Origin: Synechococcus sp. CB0101
Lineage (GTDB): Bacteria > Cyanobacteriota > Cyanobacteriia > PCC-6307 > Cyanobiaceae
Length of the DNA stretch: 64,000 bases
Reading direction: 5' to 3'
NCBI RefSeq assembly: GCF_000179235.2
Contig: NZ_CP039373.1
Coordinates: 2,266,554 to 2,330,553 of the forward strand
Below, piece by piece: positions 15,640-24,539 of this stretch. The notes below the pieces were generated by a model. The model did not search any database and was not told the origin of the DNA. It was given only the letters and a program-made list of their open reading frames with translations. Every line of letters begins with the position of its first letter. Within the stretch, counting starts at the first letter, position 1. The translations under genes and the position numbers were made by a program.

Positions 15640-16634
15640 CAAGAAAAACCAGCTCAGGGTGCTGTCGAGAAATCTTTACCTGGGCGCCGACCTCGAGCCC
15701 GTGGCCGCAGCGGCTCTGAGCGGGGATGAACAAGGAGTCTTCACCAAAGCCACAGAGTTTTGAAACCAGGTTCAAACCAGCGACTTTCCGACAAGGGCGG
15801 AAGCGTTTGCCGCTGAGATCGCCGCAAAGCAACCTCACCTAGTTGGCCTGCAGGAAGTATCCCTCTATCGAACAGCCCAGGGCATCAACGAAGAAGCGAC
15901 GGACGTTCAGTTCGACTTTCTCCAGATTCTCTTGAACGCACTGGAGCGCCAAGGAGCCAACTACAAGGCAGTCTCAGTTCACCAGGCTTTCGACGGTCAA
16001 CTACCAGCCTTCATCAATGAAGGCGAGAAGAGCAGCGTGAGGCTGACAGATCGCGATGTGATCTTGATGCGCACTGATTTGCCAGCGAAGTCATTCAAGC
16101 TAGCCAAGAGCAAAGCGGGAGCCTATGAGGCTCAGCTCGACTTGGTCACGGGCCTAGATGTGAGCCGAGGCTGGACCGCTGCTGACGTGAAGTTCAACGG
16201 CGAGCGCATTCGCTTTGTGAACTCGCACTTGGAAACGAGTGCAGGAACAGCAAGCACGCGGACTCATCAATGGGCCTGCAAAGTCGAAGAAACGCACCCT
16301 GCTGGTGGCGGCCTTCAACTCCGATGCCGAGAATCCCGAATCTGCTGCATACGGCACCTACGACGTGCTGGCCGGCAAGAAGCTGGTCGACACCTGGACA
16401 ACCCTTAAACCTAAAGCAAGCTTCAAAAAGAGCGTCACCTATGGCGTCAACGACGACCTCAGACTGGCGCCATACAGCGTGAATCCAGAACGACTCGACC
16501 TTGTTCTATTTGGCGCCGGCTTCACACCAAAAACCATCTCCCGTTTCATATCGCCCGTCGAAAGCGCACAACCGCTCGGCCCACCCTGAAACTCCGACCA
16601 CGGCGGCATCAGCGCTGATTTCACACTGACGTAG
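15640..16634 (+). pseudogene. Endonuclease/exonuclease/phosphatase family gene, decayed copy 1
   Basis: The translation starts LSRNLYLGADLEPVA, the opening block of secreted EEP-family proteins, and continues with AEIAAKQPHLVGLQEVSLY (catalytic Glu), RFVNSHLET and FNSDAENPESAAYG, ending in NSDHGG (catalytic His). The gene is broken: an in-frame TGA at 15761-15763, a frameshift near 16236, and a second TGA at 16587-16589 just before the SDH motif. No signal peptide or start codon is visible at the 5' end. Both TGA stops sit where Trp is plausible (TGG to TGA). Confidence 0.8.
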
Positions 16635-16734
16635 TGAATACTCGAGCACAACGGTCCAGCCGAACAAGTGGCCGCAACGCTCGAGCAGCAATCTCCAATC
16701 AGGCTAAAATTGAAATGGTAATTTTCACTCGTCC

Positions 16735-17046
16735 GTGAACATCTTCAGACTTGTCGCTACAGCAGCTCTCAGCGCAGCCCTGATCGCTCCCACTGCAAGC
16801 CTGGCTGGCAAGAAGGGTAACGACGGCAATAAGGGAACAACTCGCGTCGAAGCCAAGGCTTCCAAGAAAGCAGCCCATAAAGCCAAAAAACAAAAAGCCG
16901 GCAAGCAGAGCGGCAAGAAAGGAGACAAGAAAAGCGGCAAGGATCTGACAGTCAAACGGGGAGAAACCAAGGTCTTCAGCGGCGAAGACGGCCAAACATA
17001 CGAAACCGTAACTGGAGAAGCTGGCAGCACAACGATTTTTCAATAA
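16735..17046 (+). CDS. Small secreted lysine-rich protein
   Basis: 103 residues from a GTG start. A signal peptide (MNIFRLVATAALSAALIAPTASLA, given as pattern) is followed by ~55 residues that are mostly Lys, Gly, Ala and Ser, then a short neutral C-terminal part. The basic low-complexity stretch could bind acidic polysaccharide or nucleic acid in the envelope. An A/T-rich promoter-like stretch lies just upstream, and a strong terminator follows, so it is a self-contained unit between two decayed genes. Family unknown. Confidence 0.65.
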   Translation: MNIFRLVATAALSAALIAPTASLAGKKGNDGNKGTTRVEAKASKKAAHKAKKQKAGKQSGKKGDKKSGKDLTVKRGETKVFSGEDGQTYETVTGEAGSTTIFQ

Positions 17047-17067
17047 CGTCTACTTGTGATCCTCACA

Positions 17068-17096
17068 AAGCCCAGTGACAAACTGGGCTTTTTTCG
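17068..17096 (+). terminator. Terminator of the lysine-rich protein gene
   Basis: Perfect 9-bp stem AAGCCCAGT/ACTGGGCTT with a 5-nt loop, then a T-run. Confidence 0.9.
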
Positions 17097-17198
17097 CCTT
17101 TCGAGACAGCTGATATCGACTTCTGACCGATCTAGATTCGATACACTCGACCCCAAGGCGATTAAAGCACAATTCGAGACCTTGCAATCAAGCTATTT

Positions 17199-17216
17199 CT
17201 CTAAGAATTCTTAGAG
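17199..17216. other. 18-bp perfect palindrome in an AT-rich gap
   Basis: CTCTAAGAATTCTTAGAG in the stretch 17097-17322, where I see no gene. It could be an operator or a chance palindrome; nothing else supports a role. Confidence 0.3.
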
Positions 17217-17322
17217 GATACACGCCGTTTCAGCTGTCCATAGCCTGCCTGCTGCGCCTGCCTATAACGCCAAGATCTCAATGCGCTGAGTCCAGTGCCT
17301 TCGCCTGCGCAAATCGGTCAGA

Positions 17323-17780
17323 GTTATTTCTAGAAATCTCGACCTAGAACCCGTGGCCGCAGCCCTGAGAGGGAATGAACAGGAAGTCGCCACAAAGGCA
17401 ACCGAACATTCGAGTCAGGTCCCTAGCAATAACGGCCCTACACTGGCCGGAAGCATTTGCAACTGAGATTATCCAAAAGCAACCTTACCTAGTTGACGCA
17501 CAGAAAGCAACCCTAGATCATACTATTCCAGCGCACAAAAAAGGATCGAGGGACTCCCAATCAGACTTCCTATAGACTCTCTCTATAGACCCTATTAGAT
17601 GCATGCTGGCACCAAAGAGCTGACTACAAGGCAGTCTCGATTTAGCAAGGTTTTCAAATGATAACCGATTGCATTCATCAATGAAGGCAAACCGGGCAGC
17701 ATCATGTTGACAGACCGCGATGTGATCTCAACGGGAATCATTGACCCGCGAAGTCATTCAAAGGAGCCAGGTACCAAGCC
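17323..17780 (+). pseudogene. Endonuclease/exonuclease/phosphatase family gene, more decayed copy 2
   Basis: Aligns by eye with the 5' half of copy 1: TCTAGAAATCTCGACCTAGA versus the LSRNLYLGADLEP coding block, then CCCGTGGCCGCAG, then CCTTACCTAGTTG, later TTCATCAATGAAGGC and GACCGCGATGTGATCT. Many stops, indels and lost codons leave no open frame over 70 codons. From 17781 to 18023 the traces become too weak to assign. It is a relic of a tandem duplication or of repeated insertion. Confidence 0.65.
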
Positions 17781-18023
17781 GATCGGCGCCTTGAGCGACT
17801 ACACCTACAGCTGTATCGCAATCAATCTGATCACGACCCCTCAAACACGAGGAGTTGAGAAGGCTCTGTTCAGTATCAAAGCCTTGTTCATCGGAGACAT
17901 CAGCTATTCCCCCCGGCGAGCCACTCGCACCAGCGATTGGATGAATCCGGCAATTCCGGGGATGAACAGGGCGCCGCTACTGTTTTACCCCTGCCATCCC
18001 TTCGTAGGCTTGACAGCGTTGAT

Positions 18024-18733
18024 GTGGCTGGTGATGTGAATCGGCGCCTGCCGCAGCTTCAGCACTGGCTGATTCAGCACTGGTTTGCACTCGCCAATAG
18101 CCTCTTCTGGCTTGTGGTTGGCCTTGAGGCCGCAATCACTGCCACCGTGCTCCAATCGCAGGTGTACCAGCTGCCCTGGTTCGTGAGCTCCAGGGCCTTG
18201 GCGGGTTGGCTCTTCTGCGTCTGGTTGCACCGGAGTCTGCAGCAGCGGCCGCGCTGGCGCGCCCTCACAGGCTGGCAGCGGGCTGCCCTGGTGATCAGCC
18301 TGCTCAGCTTGTTTGCCATCGGGAGTTCACTGCTGATCCGCGGGGTGCGGCTGGCGATTGGTGATGTCGACCCAGCCATGAGCGCCGTGAAGTTCTGGGT
18401 CTATGTGCTCGGGCTGGAACTGCGCCTGATGGTGTGGGCTGGCTTCTATCTGCTCATTGCCGAAAGCCGCGAGCGGCTCCAGGTTCAGGCCCGCCATGCC
18501 GCCACAGAGCTGGCCATGAGCCGGGCCCAGCTCAGCCTGCTCTCCGCCGCCTTTCAACCCCACTTTCTGATGAACGCGATGAACACCCTCATCGCCTGCC
18601 GCCATGATCCCGATGCGGTGGAAAGTGCCGGTGAGGGCCTGGCCGGCTACCTGCGCTACACGCTCGATCGCAGTGATGCGGAATGGGAACCGCTCGCCAC
18701 ACAAATGGAAGCGCTCAACAACTACCTCAGTGT
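18024..18733 (+). pseudogene. LytS/YehU-type sensor histidine kinase, 5' part (cut by IS21)
   Basis: Encodes the N-terminal ~236 residues of a histidine kinase: four or so membrane segments (around residues 20-150), a linker helix, then the phospho-accepting histidine block AFQPHFLMNAMNTLI of the His_kinase (LytS) family and EALNNYLSV at the break. Here an IS21-family element is inserted. Joining base 18733 to 21189 gives LNNYLSVEELRFGERL without loss or gain, a 358-residue kinase. GTG 18024 is a guess for the start; GTG 18036 or ATG 17937 are alternatives. As read, the kinase lacks its ATP-binding domain and must be inactive. Confidence 0.85.
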
Positions 18734-21183
18734 TGTCAGGCGACAGCAAAAACTGGTCCGGCGGCGACACGAAAACTGGTCCACCCTGTGGAGCGAGCCA
18801 GGCCTGACGACACGGTGAGCGCAGGGGCGTCATCTCTGGAGCCGATGGCTGCGGAGATGCCGGTGCAGACCCCTCAGGATGTGGAGGCGATGCAGCGGCT
18901 TTCGGCAGCAGGCTGGGGCCGTAGACGGATTGCCCGGGAACTGGGCTGTTCGCCGGAGACGGTGCGCAAGTACCTACGGCAGGGTGGCTGGCAGCCCTAT
19001 GGCAAGCCCTGCCGCACCTCGGTTCTCGATGGTCAACGGGAGTGGCTGCGGCAGCGATTTCTGGCCCACCGCGGCAATGCCGACGTGCTGCGGCAGGAGT
19101 TGGCCAGTGAGAAGGGAATCAAGGTGAGCCTGCGCACGGTGGAGCGTGCGGTTGAGCCATGGCGGCGTGAGCTGCGCAACGCAGCTGTGGCGACGGTGCG
19201 GTTTGAGACGCCACCGGGCCGGCAGCTGCAGGCGGACTTTGGCCAGTGCGTGGTGCGTATTGGCGGCGAGCGGGTGCGGGTGCACCTGGCGGTGCTCACC
19301 TTGGGATACTCCAGGCGACTGTTGGTGCGGGCGTTCCGCAGCGAGAAGCAGGACCACTGGCTCTCAACCCTGGAGGAGGGTTCCGGCACTGGGGCGGTGT
19401 GCCTCAGGAGGTGCTCGTGGATAACGCTCGCGCCCTGGTGAGTCAGCACGATCCGGAACGACAGATCCTGGTGTTTGCCCAGCGGCTTGAGCAGTTCGCC
19501 AGCTACTGGGGGTTCAAGCCCCGCGCCTGCCGGCCGTACCGGGCCAGGACGAAAGGCAAAGACGAACGTGGGGTGGCGTACGTCAAACGCAACGCCATGG
19601 CCGGGCGGGAGTTCAGCAGCTGGGCGGAGCTGGAGGCCCATCTGGTGCGCTGGACCCGTGAGGTCGCTGACCTGAGGGTGCATGGCACCACGGGTGAGGC
19701 GCCGCTGGAGCGGTTTATGCGCGCAGAAGCCCAGGCCTTGCAGCCGCTGGAGGCCAAGCCGTCCTTCTTGGCAGAGCGGGAGCTGGTGCGCGTTGTGCAC
19801 AGCGACTGCTGCGTGGAAGTGGAAGCGAACTGGTATTCGGCGCCGCAGGCGCTGATCCGCCAGCGGGTGAGCGTGCTGGTGCGCGATCAACAGGTTCTGA
19901 TCCGCCATGGCGGCAGGATCGTGGCTGAGCACAGGCGTCAGCGGCCTGGTAGCCGTAGCCGCCAGGTGATCGACGGCCATTGGGATGGCCTGGTGCCGCA
20001 ACGGCAGCGGCGCGAGGCGGTGCGTTCGCTGCGGGACACCAGCGAGCGTTGTGATCAAGAACAGGAGCAAGAGCAGGAGCGGCGCATGGTTCGCAGCTCT
20101 GAACTGGCCCGGCCTCTGGCCGTCTATGCCGAGCTGATCGGTGAGGTAGCGGCATGAGCACCAACCCGCGCAACCGATCCACACCCATCACGCCACCGGT
20201 GCCGACCGAGGAGCTGGAGGCGATGCTTACCCGCCTGCGGCTACCGGCCATCCGCGATCGCCTCGATGCGCTCCTGGAGGAGGCGGCAAGGCGGGAGATG
20301 AACCTGCGTGAGGCGCTGACCTGGCTCTGCACAGCTGAGGTGGCTCGCAAGGACCAGCTGCGGATGGAAATGGCGCTGCGGCTGGCGCGCTTTCCGTATG
20401 TGCGGACGCTGGAGGCATTTGATTTCGAGGCTCAGCCGTCGATCGATCCGGCCCAAATCCGCGAGCTGGCCACCTGCCGTTGGGTGGCCAACGGCGACAC
20501 CTTGCTACTGCTCGGACCGCCGGGTGTGGGTAAGACCCACTTGGCCGTGGCACTGGGCCGGGAGGCGGTGCGGCTCGGTCACAGCGTCCAGTACGTCGGT
20601 GCGATGGAGCTGATCACAGCCCTGGCCAAAGCCCAGGCGCAGCACGCCCTGGAAGCAAGGCTGACGCAGTACGCCAAAACCCGGCTGCTGATCATCGATG
20701 AGCTCGGCTACCTGCCGCTTGAGCCGAACGCGGCCTATCTGTTCTTCCAGCTGATCTCCCGCTGCTACCAGCGCGGCAGCGTGTTGATCACCTCCAACCG
20801 CCCCGTCATGGAGTGGGGCGAGGTGTTTGGTGATCAGGTGGTTGCCACGGCAATCCTCGATCGGCTGCTGCACCACAGCCACGTGCTGACGATCCGGGGC
20901 GACAGCTACCGGCTCAAAGGGAAACGTCGCAGCGGTCTCATCCGCCCGCAGGCGGCGGTTCCTCCTCACAGGACAGCGCTGGCCTACAGCCACCGCCGCC
21001 CAGTGAGGAGGCCTGAAGGAAAACTCGAATCAGGCAGCACAGGTTCCGCAGCCCACAACAACCACGTCACGACACACACCGATGAGGCAACGATCGAAAA
21101 GCCAACGGAAGGCCCCATCAGCAGACCATCAGCTGGACCAGATTTCGTGTCGCCGGAGGACCAAAAGCGGATGTCGCTTGACA
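18734..21183 (+). mobile_element. IS21-family insertion sequence, 2450 bp, with 5-bp target duplication
   Basis: The ends match as inverted repeats: TGTCAGGCGACA at the left and TGTCAAGCGACA on the minus strand from 21183. Further in, each end carries the repeated transposase-site block GGCGACACGAAA-CTGGTCCA typical of IS21. The element is flanked by AGTGT on both sides (18729-18733 and 21184-21188). Inside are istA (with a frameshift) and istB. Insertion is inside a sensor kinase gene, in the same direction. Confidence 0.95.
18845..20157 (+). pseudogene. istA: IS21 transposase IstA, frameshifted as read
   Basis: Residues in order: N-terminal helix-turn-helix (SAAGWGRRRIARELGCSPETV), then the DDE integrase core with the first Asp in LQADFGQ. 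The frame then breaks at about 19378-19381: STLEE runs into out-of-frame sequence ending at 19441, while the next frame continues FRHWGGVPQEVLVDNARALV (second Asp) and GKDERGVAYVKRNA (Glu), down to 20157. Addition of one base restores one ~437-residue protein. As read, transposase activity is lost. The stop overlaps the istB start (ATGA). Confidence 0.85.
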
Positions 21184-21236
21184 AGTGTGGAAGAACTGCG
21201 CTTCGGCGAGCGCCTCGAAACACGCATTACCAGTGA
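20154..21236 (+). CDS. istB: IS21 helper ATPase IstB (long C-terminal readthrough)
   Basis: An AAA+ ATPase related to DnaA/DnaC that guides IS21 target choice. Walker A GPPGVGKTHLAVALG, Walker B LLIIDELGYLPL, and the sensor-type SVLITSNRPVMEWGEVF block are intact. The family core (~265 residues) ends around YRLKGKRRSGLI; here the frame stays open for another ~95 residues of unrelated sequence, passes the IS end at 21183 and stops at 21236 inside the disrupted kinase gene. The extension is probably not functional and suggests loss of the native stop. Confidence 0.9.
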   Translation: MSTNPRNRSTPITPPVPTEELEAMLTRLRLPAIRDRLDALLEEAARREMNLREALTWLCTAEVARKDQLRMEMALRLARFPYVRTLEAFDFEAQPSIDPAQIRELATCRWVANGDTLLLLGPPGVGKTHLAVALGREAVRLGHSVQYVGAMELITALAKAQAQHALEARLTQYAKTRLLIIDELGYLPLEPNAAYLFFQLISRCYQRGSVLITSNRPVMEWGEVFGDQVVATAILDRLLHHSHVLTIRGDSYRLKGKRRSGLIRPQAAVPPHRTALAYSHRRPVRRPEGKLESGSTGSAAHNNHVTTHTDEATIEKPTEGPISRPSAGPDFVSPEDQKRMSLDKCGRTALRRAPRNTHYQ

Positions 21237-21555
21237 CCCGCACCTACACCATCAAGCCGTGCCACGTTTTCTGCTTCAACCGCTGGTGGAAAACGCGCTT
21301 AAGCACGGCCAGGGCAACAACGCTGGCTGCCTGCACTTGCGCATCAGCCTTGAGCGGACGGCGGAGCAGCTGCAGCTGCAGGTGTGCAACACCGGTGTTC
21401 TCGCAGCCGACCAAGGGAGCAGCCCAAGCGGCGTGGGCTACGGCCTGAGCGGCCTCGCGCAGCGCCTGCACTGGCACTACGGCAACCAGGCCAGTTTCTC
21501 GATCCGCCAAGACGGCGCCTGGGTGATCGCCACGTTGATGCTTCCTCTGCGATGA
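21184..21555 (+). pseudogene. LytS/YehU-type sensor histidine kinase, 3' part
   Basis: The C-terminal ~123 residues of the kinase cut by the IS: VEELRFGERLETRI, the N-box FLLQPLVENALKHG and the G-box GVGYGLSGLAQRLHWHYG of the HATPase domain. The sequence resumes in the right frame directly after the second AGTGT target copy. Its stop overlaps the ATG of the response-regulator gene (ATGA), as expected of an original two-gene operon. Confidence 0.85.
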
Positions 21556-22297
21556 CAAGCCCTCTGCGCGCCCTCTTGGTTGACGATGAACCTCCGGCCC
21601 TGGAGCGCCTGCAAGAGCTGCTGAGGCTCTGCGGGGATGTGGAGGTGCTGGCGATGGTGTGCTCCGTGCAGGAGGCCGTTGGCGTTCTTCAACAGCACCC
21701 GATCGATCTGGTGTTCCTCGATGAACGCATGCCCGGTGGCGATGGCCACACCCTGCTCGGCCAGATCCCCCAAGGGGTGGAGGTGATCTTCACCACCGCC
21801 CATAGCGACTACGCCGTGGACGCCTTTGCCGCAGGTGTGCACGACTATCTCTCAAGCGGGTGCAGGCAGCGCGCCTGGGCCTGAGCCTCGAGCGCCTTAG
21901 GCAGCGCAGGAGCTCGACAGCATCGCCCACACCAGCCACCAGCACTGGCCTGTGGCTGGAAGCAAGTGACGGCGACCGGGGTGTGCGCCAATTCGTGCCC
22001 TTTGCGGAGATTCTCTGGGTAGCGGCGATGCAGAACTACACCCATCTGCAACTGCAAGAGGGGCCTGGGCTCATGGTGAAGCGTCCGCTCAAATACTGGG
22101 AGGAACAACTCCCGGCTGAGCGCTTCCTACGCCTGGATCGCTCCACGATCGTGCAAGCAAGCCGGATCAGCCGCTGCGAGCGGCAATCGCGCAGCTGCAC
22201 GCTGTTGCGCTTTGGCAGCGCCGCCGAGGCCCCCACCCTGGCCGTGGGCAGCACGGCCGCGATCCGGTTGCAACAGGCCCTGGCTCTGCAGCCATGA
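21552..22297 (+). pseudogene. LytTR-family response regulator, frameshifted as read
   Basis: The first frame gives a receiver domain: ALLVDDEPPALERL, phospho-acceptor Asp in LVFLDERMPGGDG, TTAHSDYAVDAF. At about 21848-21857, exactly where the Lys-Pro of the receiver should follow HDYL, the frame breaks and stops at 21884. The next frame carries the linker and a LytTR DNA-binding domain (EASDGDRGVRQFVPFAEILWVAAMQNYTHL pattern, then LDRSTIVQASRISRCER) to 22297. At least one base, and probably several codons, are missing. It was the cognate regulator of the broken kinase. Confidence 0.8.
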
Positions 22298-24033
22298 GCC
22301 AACGCCATCCGCTGCAGTGGTTGCGTTCCTGGGGCAAGCAAGAGGCGCAGGCCCTGGCGCCCTGGCAGCGCCGGTGGCTGCAACGCGGCAGCCTGGTGTT
22401 GGCATTAGGTCTATGCGCCCTGGCGCTGGAGCGCCACCACCGCCTGGAGCGCCAGCGCCGCGATACACAGCTGCAGCAGGGCATCGAGCTGGCGGCCGCC
22501 CAATGGAGCACCCTGCGGGCCACCGCCTACGACTGGGCCCATTGGGATGAAACCCATGCCTTTGCCCGCGGCGAAGCGCCCGGCTACCCCGCCCGCAACC
22601 TGAAGGTGGCCAACGGGCTAAGCCGTGTGGCTCCGGTGGTGCTGATCGTCAACCGAAGCGGCGCCTTGCTCACCATGCAGGGCCGCCGCGGGCCCTCCAG
22701 CTGGGCGCAAGACCCCTTGGTGCGCTGCAGCCAGGCCCAGAGCACAGCACTGCTGGCCGCACCGCAAACCCTGGGAATCCACTGCCGTGATCAAAACGGA
22801 ACCCGGCTCTGGATCGGTGTGATCGAGCCGATCACCGATACCAGCGAACGAGCCGCGGCATCGGGCCTTATGGTGCTGCTGGCCCCCCTGCGCCATCCCA
22901 GCCATGGGCCTGCGATGCAGGCCCTGATGCAGACCCTGGAGCGGCAGCTGATCGCAGGCGCGCCTGGGGACCAGACCCTCCAGCTTCAGGGGCAACCGCT
23001 CTGGGGCCCTGATCAGCGGGTGCTCAATCTCAACCCCAAACCCGTCATAGGCGAAGCAATCGCCGCCCTGGGCAGCGACCTCAGCGTGGCGCTGCCCTTT
23101 CTGCTCTCCCTGCTGGGGCTGCGGGCCGGCTTGATGTTGCAGCGGCGCCGCAGCTTGCTCCTGCAGCGGCAACAACAACAACGCAGTCAACAACGGCTGC
23201 GCCGAGCCCGGGGTCAACTGGAACAAGGGCTCAACAACCTGCCGGATCGCCAACGCGAACAAGCGCTGCAGTTGCTCAGCCACGGATGCGGCGATCCGAT
23301 CGACGATCTCGCCAGAAAGCTGGAGCTGGTGGCCCAGGCGCTGCGTAATCAGCAAGAGGCACCGAGCCAAAGCGCAGGGGTGCAATTCGAACCGATGCGC
23401 AATCACCAAGGCGAGCTCCAGCGCGTGCACGTGCTCGCGGGCCATGAGCGCACCCTGGAGCACTACCGGAAAGCGATCAAGGCCTGGAGCAACTTGCCCT
23501 CGGGTGTGCGCTGCAATCTTGGCCTGCAGCTGGATCTCCCCCCTTCGCTGTGGGGCAACCCACGAACTCTTCAGGAGCTGGTCGCCATCCTCAACAACCA
23601 CAACATGCCAGCGGAGCTGTGCACCATTGGCATCGAAGGCGCTAACGCAAGTGCCGATGCAATCAGTCAACACCTACCGCTGTGGCGCAACGCCGGATTC
23701 GCGCTGGGCTGGTTGCATGCGGGGGGAGCTCTGGATCCAGCCATCTGGCTGCACAAACAGTGGGTGGATGAAGTGCAGCTATTCACACCAGGTTGGAGCA
23801 ACCCCTCAGTCTTCACAGCCCAGCAAGCACTGATCCAAGCCCTGATCGAGCTGGGACATGCACGCGATCTACAAGTGTCGGTGCGAGGGGTGCAACAACA
23901 GGACGACCTGCAGGGTTTGTGGCAGCGAGGCGTGAACCTCGCTAGCGGCCCACGAATCGGAGTGCCGGTGCAGGAGATCAGCGAGCTGCTGGTCAAACAG
24001 GCAGGCAACAACCATGAAACCAAGCAGCGATGA
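22294..24033 (+). CDS. CHASE4-like sensor protein with degenerate EAL domain
   Basis: 579 residues. One membrane helix near residues 33-46, then an extracytoplasmic CHASE4-like sensor domain (DWAHWDETHAF, later residues to ~210), a second helix near 255-275, a Gln/Arg-rich coiled coil (to ~345), and a C-terminal EAL-like fold (about 365-570). The catalytic EAL residues are gone: the usual DDFGTGYSS block reads LHAGGALDP, the KID position reads VQL, and EGVE reads RGVQ, so it should not hydrolyse cyclic di-GMP and may bind a partner instead. It starts with an ATGA overlap on the regulator gene and is the only unbroken member of that operon. Confidence 0.75.
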   Translation: MSQRHPLQWLRSWGKQEAQALAPWQRRWLQRGSLVLALGLCALALERHHRLERQRRDTQLQQGIELAAAQWSTLRATAYDWAHWDETHAFARGEAPGYPARNLKVANGLSRVAPVVLIVNRSGALLTMQGRRGPSSWAQDPLVRCSQAQSTALLAAPQTLGIHCRDQNGTRLWIGVIEPITDTSERAAASGLMVLLAPLRHPSHGPAMQALMQTLERQLIAGAPGDQTLQLQGQPLWGPDQRVLNLNPKPVIGEAIAALGSDLSVALPFLLSLLGLRAGLMLQRRRSLLLQRQQQQRSQQRLRRARGQLEQGLNNLPDRQREQALQLLSHGCGDPIDDLARKLELVAQALRNQQEAPSQSAGVQFEPMRNHQGELQRVHVLAGHERTLEHYRKAIKAWSNLPSGVRCNLGLQLDLPPSLWGNPRTLQELVAILNNHNMPAELCTIGIEGANASADAISQHLPLWRNAGFALGWLHAGGALDPAIWLHKQWVDEVQLFTPGWSNPSVFTAQQALIQALIELGHARDLQVSVRGVQQQDDLQGLWQRGVNLASGPRIGVPVQEISELLVKQAGNNHETKQR

Positions 24034-24101
24034 GCAACCGTTCAGAACGTGACGCGATCAGCGGGCAATGAGGCTTCGGGCCAGGTGAGTTCACCCTGAT
24101 C

Positions 24102-24539
24102 ATGGATGGCCTGAGAACCCTGAAGAGATACACCGAAACCCTCCGCCGCAAGCCCGGAAAGAACTTGGCGGTTGTGGATGTCTACGCCAATTCCAACGAA
24201 GACGGCAACAAGCCTATCGCGCGCGTCAAAGCCAACTTCAAACAACACAAGCGCATGGCTGAATTGAGCCGTGGCGGCGGATACATCAACACTCTGACCG
24301 ACGATGGCGATTTCGAGCTCACCTGGGAAGGAAAAAACTTAGAGATAATATGGCTCAAAGACTTCAGCAACTTCAACTTCACCCCGACCGAACTCAGCCG
24401 AGCAAGCAAAATGCAGACTAGTACAACTCAGAACCCACAGACATCCGCCCAAAAGAATGAGCCAACTCAGCAACCAGAAAATTACTTTATCGACGCAAAG
24501 ATGCCTCCATCAGAATCCGTAACGGGGCTACCCAATTGA
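24102..24539 (+). CDS. Hypothetical protein
   Basis: 145 residues, no signal peptide. The first ~95 residues look folded (KNLAVVDVYANSNEDGNKPIARVKAN, FELTWEGKNLEIIWL), the rest is a Thr/Gln/Asn-rich tail. The last 58 bases overlap the end of the opposite-strand caspase-like gene. Lower GC and different codon use than the core genes suggest transfer. Function unknown. Confidence 0.5.
   Translation: MDGLRTLKRYTETLRRKPGKNLAVVDVYANSNEDGNKPIARVKANFKQHKRMAELSRGGGYINTLTDDGDFELTWEGKNLEIIWLKDFSNFNFTPTELSRASKMQTSTTQNPQTSAQKNEPTQQPENYFIDAKMPPSESVTGLPN

Noticed and set aside
15761-16589. UGA read as tryptophan in the EEP-family gene
   Set aside because: Two TGA codons sit at plausible Trp sites, but there is also a frameshift and no other sign of recoding; other genes in the window use TGA as stop.
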